A stretch of DNA of 64,000 bases from positions 121,668 through 185,667 of the forward strand of contig CAJTRG010000002.1 of NCBI GenBank assembly GCA_910578585.1, read 5' to 3'. A program made the translations under genes and the position numbers. How positions within the stretch are numbered: the stretch's first letter is position 1; the number at the start of each line of letters is the position of its first letter. Source of the DNA: an uncultured Mailhella sp. GTDB lineage: Bacteria > Desulfobacterota > Desulfovibrionia > Desulfovibrionales > Desulfovibrionaceae. The notes below the pieces were generated by a model, which ran no database searches, had not been told where the DNA came from, and worked only from the letters and a program-made list of their open reading frames with translations. This document shows, piece by piece, positions 59,770-64,000 of the stretch.

Positions 59770-62700
59770 TTATCCTTTTATTTCACTAAATGTGCGCATA
59801 TCGCGGTAAAATTCAGGGGTAACTTTGACATTCCATGTTTCATCAAATTTCAGCTGACAAGAAAACTCATCATCAACAGTAAACCACATGGATAAGGGAG
59901 CATTCCCTTTATGCTTTGTCAATACTTGCTTGAACAAGGCGATATTATTGATTGGTTTTGAGCCAAAATCAATACAAACTTCTTTGTTGCAGCTTTCGCA
60001 TGCTTCCAAAAGCGGAACCATATTTTCAGCCAGCAATTTTACTTCAACTTTTGTTTCTTCCTCTTCATCATTATCTTCATTATAGGAATTTTCTTCTGGC
60101 TGGTTCATGTCAACAGTTGCTGTCAAATAGAAAAGATTGTTGGATTCTTCTGCAAAATATGGACGAAGTTCTTCGTATTTCTTGGGGAAAATAGTCAGTT
60201 CGCCATGCCCGGTTAAATCTTCAATCTGCAAAAATGCCATCTTCTTGCCTGTTTTGGTAATAATTTCCTTTATGCCTGTAACCAAAACTGCTGTATGAAC
60301 AAGAGTTTTATTTTCAACATGTTGGATATCTTCAAGAGGAATAATGCCAAGGCGTTCAAAATCTGCTTTATAGGCTTGCAGTGGATGAGAAGTTAAATAA
60401 AAGCCAAGTGCTTCTTTTTCATAATTAATTTTCTCTTCTTCTGTCCATTCCGGCAAACTTTGTTCAGAACAGACAAAGCCCATGCCACCTGTACTTTGCT
60501 CATCTTCCATGGGAGCAAACATAAGCAAAGAGACTTGCTTTGATTCTTTTTCTTTGAGCTTTTTGGCAACCTTGGCAAGAACAGTCTCCATACCTGCCAA
60601 AAGTCCGTTTCGTGAAACACCAAAGCAATCCAGTGCCCCTGCTTTGATCAGGTTTTCCAAAACCCGTTTGGTTACTTTGCGCAAGTTCACCCGCAAACAA
60701 AAATCATAAAAAGATTTATACGGGCCTTTTTCTTCGCGATTGCGCACAATTTCATTAATTGCTTCATCACCAACGGTTTTCACACCGCCTAGCCCATAGA
60801 TAATGCAGTCATTATCAGGCGTAAATTCACGTCTGCTCTTTTGAATATCAGGGCTTTTAACTTTGATATTCATTTCGCTGCAAACAGCCACATATTTTAA
60901 GATTTTATCCTGGTTGCCAATTTCAGAGGAAAGCAAAGCACTCATAAATTCTACAGGAAAATATTTCTTTAAGTATGCAGTATAATAAGAAATAACGGCA
61001 TAGGCAGCACTGTGGGCCTTGTTAAAACCATATTCAGCAAATTTTTCCATAAGGTCGAAAATTTCATTGGCTTTTTCTTCAGAAACTCCCCTCTTGCCGG
61101 AACCGTCAAGGAAAATGCCCCGCTGCTTAGCCATTTCTTCTGGTTTTTTCTTACCCATGGCACGACGGAGCAAGTCCGCGCCGCCAAGCGTATATTGCGC
61201 TGTAATTTGCGCAATCTGCATAACCTGTTCCTGATACACAATAACGCCGTAGGTATCTTTCAGGCATTGTTCCAGTTCAGGCAAAGGATAGGTAACTTCC
61301 ACTTCTCCGTGTTTACGTTTACAGAATTCATCAACCATACCAGAATTGAGCGGCCCTGGGCGATACAGGGCAAGCATAGCGATCAAATCTTCAAAGCAAG
61401 TTGGACGAAGCATACGCAGATATTTACGCATACCGGTACTTTCCACCTGGAAAACCCCGTCAGTATCACCTTTTGCATACAAATCATAAATTTGCGGGTC
61501 ATCAAAAGGAAGTATATCTAAATCTGGAGGAGTTTTACCCTGCCGAGCAATATTTTTAATTGCTTTGTCAATCATGGTAATGGTGCGAAGGCCCAAAAAG
61601 TCAAACTTTACCAAGCCAACTTTTTCCACGACCTTCATATCAAACTGCGTAATCAGTTCTTTCTTGTTGCTTTTGTCTGCACGAATGAAAAGGGGCAAAT
61701 ATTCATGCATGGGCTTATCTGAAACAACAACGCCCGCAGCGTGCGTTGAAGCATGCCGAGAAAGTCCCTCTAAACGAAGGCAAATATCAATAAGCCGTTT
61801 AGAAGCAGGATTTTTATCATATTCAGCTTTAAATTCACTGTTGTTGGCAAGGGATTTTTCAAGGGTAATGCCTAAATCATCACCTAAAATCTTACAAATT
61901 CGGCTTGTATCCTGAAAAGACAAGCCAATGGCACGTCCCACGTCGCGGATAACCGCTTTAGCCTTCATTTTCCCAAAGGTAGCAATTTGCGCTACTTTAT
62001 CCCGTCCATATTTCTGGGAAACATATTCCACAACCTCAAGACGCCGATCTTCGCAAAAATCTACGTCAATATCAGGCATGGAAACACGTTCCACATTGAG
62101 GAAACGTTCGAAAAACAAATGATAGGGAATAGGGTCAAGGTTGGTAATACGAAGTGACCAGGCTACAATGGAACCAGCCGCTGAACCACGTCCCGGTCCA
62201 ACAGGTATACCATGATCTTTCGCCCAGTTGATAAAGTCCTGCACAATCAGAAAATAACCGGGAAAGCCCATGTCACAAATAACTTTAAGCTCCATTTCAA
62301 GGCGCTCTCTATACAAATTAACGTCAAGCGTATCCCGTTTTGGATGCTTTTCAAGACGTCTTTCAAGGCCCTCGCGTGCAAGCTTTTTAAATTCAGTTTC
62401 AAGGGTCATGCCCTCGGGAAGATCATAGACAGGAAAATGATAAGGAGGCGTCTTTAATTGAATCTCCAAGCCCTTGCATTCATCAGCGATTTTCAAGGTA
62501 TTTTCAATAGCTTCAGGATGATCAGGGAAAGATTGTATCATTTCATCCGGTGTTTTATAATACAAATCTTTTGCATCAAATTTCCAGCGATTTTCATCAA
62601 ATTCTGTGCGTTGCTGCTGCACGCAAAGCAAAATATCATGGGCTTCCACATCATCTCTGTTCAAATAGTGGCAGTCGTTTGTGGCAACAAGAGGAAGCTT

Positions 62701-63306
62701 GGTTTCATGGGCTAATTCATAGAGTTTTTCATTGACCAGACTTTGTTCCGGAAGAGTATTGGACTGCACTTCAAGGTAAAATCTGTCGGGATAAATACTT
62801 GCGTATTCTTTGGCAATATTGATTGCGTCAGTAAATGTGCCACCACCCTTGATAAAGGCATTATTAGCGCGCAGTGTCCGTGGAATTTCACCAGCAATAC
62901 AGGCAGAAAGAGCAATAATGCCGTCACTGTATTGTTTTAACAACCCCTTATCCACACGAGGTTTATAATAATATCCGTCCACAAAACTTTTGCTGACAAG
63001 GGCAATTAAATTTTGATAACCAACTTTATTTTTTGCCAACAAAATAAGGTGATGCCGAATTCTGGCAAGATCACTGGTACTGTCAGTATGGTCACGGGCA
63101 ACATAGACTTCACAGCCCAAAATAGGAGTAATGCCATAATCTTTACAAGACATATAAAAATATGCTGCCCCATGCATATTGCCATGGTCAGTAATAGCGG
63201 CAGCAGGCATGCCTAAGCTGCTTGCTTTTTTGGTTAAATCATTAATGCGAATTGCACCGTCAAGTAAACTGTATTCAGTATGGCAATGTAAATGAACAAA
63301 AGACAT
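59770..63306 (-). CDS. dnaE: DNA polymerase III alpha subunit
   Basis: An 1178-aa replicative polymerase of DnaE1 type. The PHP domain starts FVHLHCHTEYSLLDGAIRI, the catalytic aspartates are in MPDIDVDFCEDRR near residue 400, and CKRKHGEVEVTYPLPELEQC leads into YGVIVYQEQVMQIA. Helix-hairpin-helix and OB-fold regions (LVTGIKEIITKTGKKMAFLQ) close the protein. GAGGAGTTATTT precedes the ATG. It heads the dnaE-queD-methyltransferase-like run. Confidence 0.98.
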   Translation of the reverse strand: MSFVHLHCHTEYSLLDGAIRINDLTKKASSLGMPAAAITDHGNMHGAAYFYMSCKDYGITPILGCEVYVARDHTDSTSDLARIRHHLILLAKNKVGYQNLIALVSKSFVDGYYYKPRVDKGLLKQYSDGIIALSACIAGEIPRTLRANNAFIKGGGTFTDAINIAKEYASIYPDRFYLEVQSNTLPEQSLVNEKLYELAHETKLPLVATNDCHYLNRDDVEAHDILLCVQQQRTEFDENRWKFDAKDLYYKTPDEMIQSFPDHPEAIENTLKIADECKGLEIQLKTPPYHFPVYDLPEGMTLETEFKKLAREGLERRLEKHPKRDTLDVNLYRERLEMELKVICDMGFPGYFLIVQDFINWAKDHGIPVGPGRGSAAGSIVAWSLRITNLDPIPYHLFFERFLNVERVSMPDIDVDFCEDRRLEVVEYVSQKYGRDKVAQIATFGKMKAKAVIRDVGRAIGLSFQDTSRICKILGDDLGITLEKSLANNSEFKAEYDKNPASKRLIDICLRLEGLSRHASTHAAGVVVSDKPMHEYLPLFIRADKSNKKELITQFDMKVVEKVGLVKFDFLGLRTITMIDKAIKNIARQGKTPPDLDILPFDDPQIYDLYAKGDTDGVFQVESTGMRKYLRMLRPTCFEDLIAMLALYRPGPLNSGMVDEFCKRKHGEVEVTYPLPELEQCLKDTYGVIVYQEQVMQIAQITAQYTLGGADLLRRAMGKKKPEEMAKQRGIFLDGSGKRGVSEEKANEIFDLMEKFAEYGFNKAHSAAYAVISYYTAYLKKYFPVEFMSALLSSEIGNQDKILKYVAVCSEMNIKVKSPDIQKSRREFTPDNDCIIYGLGGVKTVGDEAINEIVRNREEKGPYKSFYDFCLRVNLRKVTKRVLENLIKAGALDCFGVSRNGLLAGMETVLAKVAKKLKEKESKQVSLLMFAPMEDEQSTGGMGFVCSEQSLPEWTEEEKINYEKEALGFYLTSHPLQAYKADFERLGIIPLEDIQHVENKTLVHTAVLVTGIKEIITKTGKKMAFLQIEDLTGHGELTIFPKKYEELRPYFAEESNNLFYLTATVDMNQPEENSYNEDNDEEEETKVEVKLLAENMVPLLEACESCNKEVCIDFGSKPINNIALFKQVLTKHKGNAPLSMWFTVDDEFSCQLKFDETWNVKVTPEFYRDMRTFSEIKG

Positions 63307-63424
63307 AAATAACTCCTCGTTATTTTTTATGCCAAAAAATTTTTTTTTTCAAGCTTAATAATTCTTGACTTTATCAAGAAATTTTGAAAAAATTACACAA
63401 AATATCTATTTATTTCGGTGAATT

Positions 63425-63604
63425 ATGAATTTTACAGAAATTTTGGGAACAAAATTTATGACCATGTTCCTTATGTTTGCTGTGTGTTTTCTTTTTATTT
63501 TTTTCTTGAGATTTTTATACGGGCCAAAAGGAATTTTAAGAAAAAATTTATGGAAAAATATTAGCGAAACCAGTCAAGAAAACAGTGATGATCATGCAAA
63601 ATAA
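63425..63604 (+). CDS. Small single-pass membrane protein (59 aa)
   Basis: MNFTEILGTKFMTMFLMFAV opens a hydrophobic helix to about residue 31, followed by a basic patch and an acidic tail (NSDDHAK). The site before the ATG is weak (CGGTGA). Its last 11 bases overlap the start of the HD-domain gene, suggesting coupling. The family is not recognised. Confidence 0.5.
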   Translation: MNFTEILGTKFMTMFLMFAVCFLFIFFLRFLYGPKGILRKNLWKNISETSQENSDDHAK

Positions 63605-64000
63605 CTATACACTCCACGAACAAAGTTTTTTATCCTATATTGAACCATTTTTTCAAAAAACACTTGAACCTTGTTTAGTGATGAAAAAAGATCACACTTT
63701 TCGTGTTGTTAAAAATACAGAACAAATTATTCAAAATCTATCCTTATCAGATGAAGACACTTATTGTGCAAAATTAATTGCCCTCTATCATGATATTGGA
63801 CGTTTCCTGCAATATGAAAAATATCAAACCTTTTTAGACAAAAAAAGTGAAGACCATGCCAATATTGCTGTTCGGGTTTTGAAAAAACATAGACAAATTT
63901 TGCAGGAACCAGTATATATTCAAAAAAAAATTTTAACAGCAATTATCTTGCATAATAAATTGAAACTGCCTCATAAACTCCCCGCTCTTTATCAAGATTT
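63594..64000 (+). CDS. HD-domain phosphohydrolase, 3' end outside window
   Basis: At least 135 residues from the ATG at 63594, overlapping the stop of the 59-aa gene. The HD metal motif is visible: KKDHTFRVVKNTEQII then CAKLIALYHDIGRFLQYEKY (His-Asp pair in YHDIGR near residue 65), SEDHANIAVRVL and ILHNKLKLP. Such proteins hydrolyse phosphate esters of nucleotides or act as small metal-dependent hydrolases. The substrate cannot be told; the rest lies beyond the window. Confidence 0.82.
   Translation, partial: MQNNYTLHEQSFLSYIEPFFQKTLEPCLVMKKDHTFRVVKNTEQIIQNLSLSDEDTYCAKLIALYHDIGRFLQYEKYQTFLDKKSEDHANIAVRVLKKHRQILQEPVYIQKKILTAIILHNKLKLPHKLPALYQD

Overview
The window is AT-rich, densely coded bacterial DNA. 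Gene content points to a low-GC member of the Desulfovibrionaceae, in the Bilophila/Taurinivorans/Lawsonia neighbourhood. The grounds are a cysteate or D-cysteine lyase linked to a TRAP transporter, two sigma-54 regulators, flagellar export genes and several large proteins with no recognisable family. This placement is inferred from gene content; there is no rRNA in the window.

Layout. 1-6217: a GntR-type regulator (cut by the left edge), ridA, a PLP lyase of the cysteate sulfo-lyase/D-cysteine desulfhydrase family, a DctPQM TRAP transporter and an unrecognised 412-aa protein. This looks like a uptake-and-cleavage unit for a sulfur-containing amino acid or sulfonate. 6245-6486: a decayed AraC-type gene. 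6527-11769 (minus): a run of rsmG, plsC, rarA, rsmE and an unknown 577-aa protein. 11923-17624: a GAF protein, a YdjM-like membrane protein, a small membrane protein, an AI-2E family permease, purQ and pyrG. 17801-27333 (minus): a methyltransferase, then a tight run from a sigma-54 activator through a large TPR protein, pth, rho, a membrane-anchored unknown and pgl. 27548-32265: a secreted hydrolase facing a LysR regulator, an amino-acid ABC ATPase and ettA.

32367-34817 is an accessory/RNA stretch: a nuclease-like gene with an in-frame stop, a 54-aa ORF and four tRNA genes (Phe, Thr, Pro, and a second identical Thr), all on the minus strand. 34818-41374: dnaK, a corrinoid adenosyltransferase and a ZraPSR-like metal/envelope stress module. 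In that module a sensor kinase and sigma-54 response regulator face a periplasmic His/Met-rich ZraP-like protein across a 275-bp spacer. The spacer carries two divergent sigma-54 promoters and an inverted repeat suited to be the activator site. 41409-46927 (minus): trmL, a 1053-aa membrane protein with a PHP-like motif, flhB and fliR. 47130-49797: a small unknown, a membrane-anchored glutaredoxin-like protein, a Sel1-repeat protein, a degenerate Nudix protein and rimI. 49832-54479 (minus): recN, a DppC/DppB permease pair and two proteins resembling the halves of RdgC.

54480-57482 is the clearest foreign region: a 680-bp gene-free AT-rich gap followed by two phage head genes. These phage genes are more GC-rich, 5'- and 3'-damaged, and lie between a 14-bp direct repeat. 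57529-64000: a secreted DUF3179 protein, a methyltransferase-like protein, queD, dnaE, a 59-aa membrane protein and the start of an HD-domain hydrolase cut by the right edge.

The two most rewarding places are the sulfonate/cysteine unit with its unknown sixth member and the divergent sigma-54 ZraPSR-like module. No CRISPR array, rRNA, integrase or transposase was seen.
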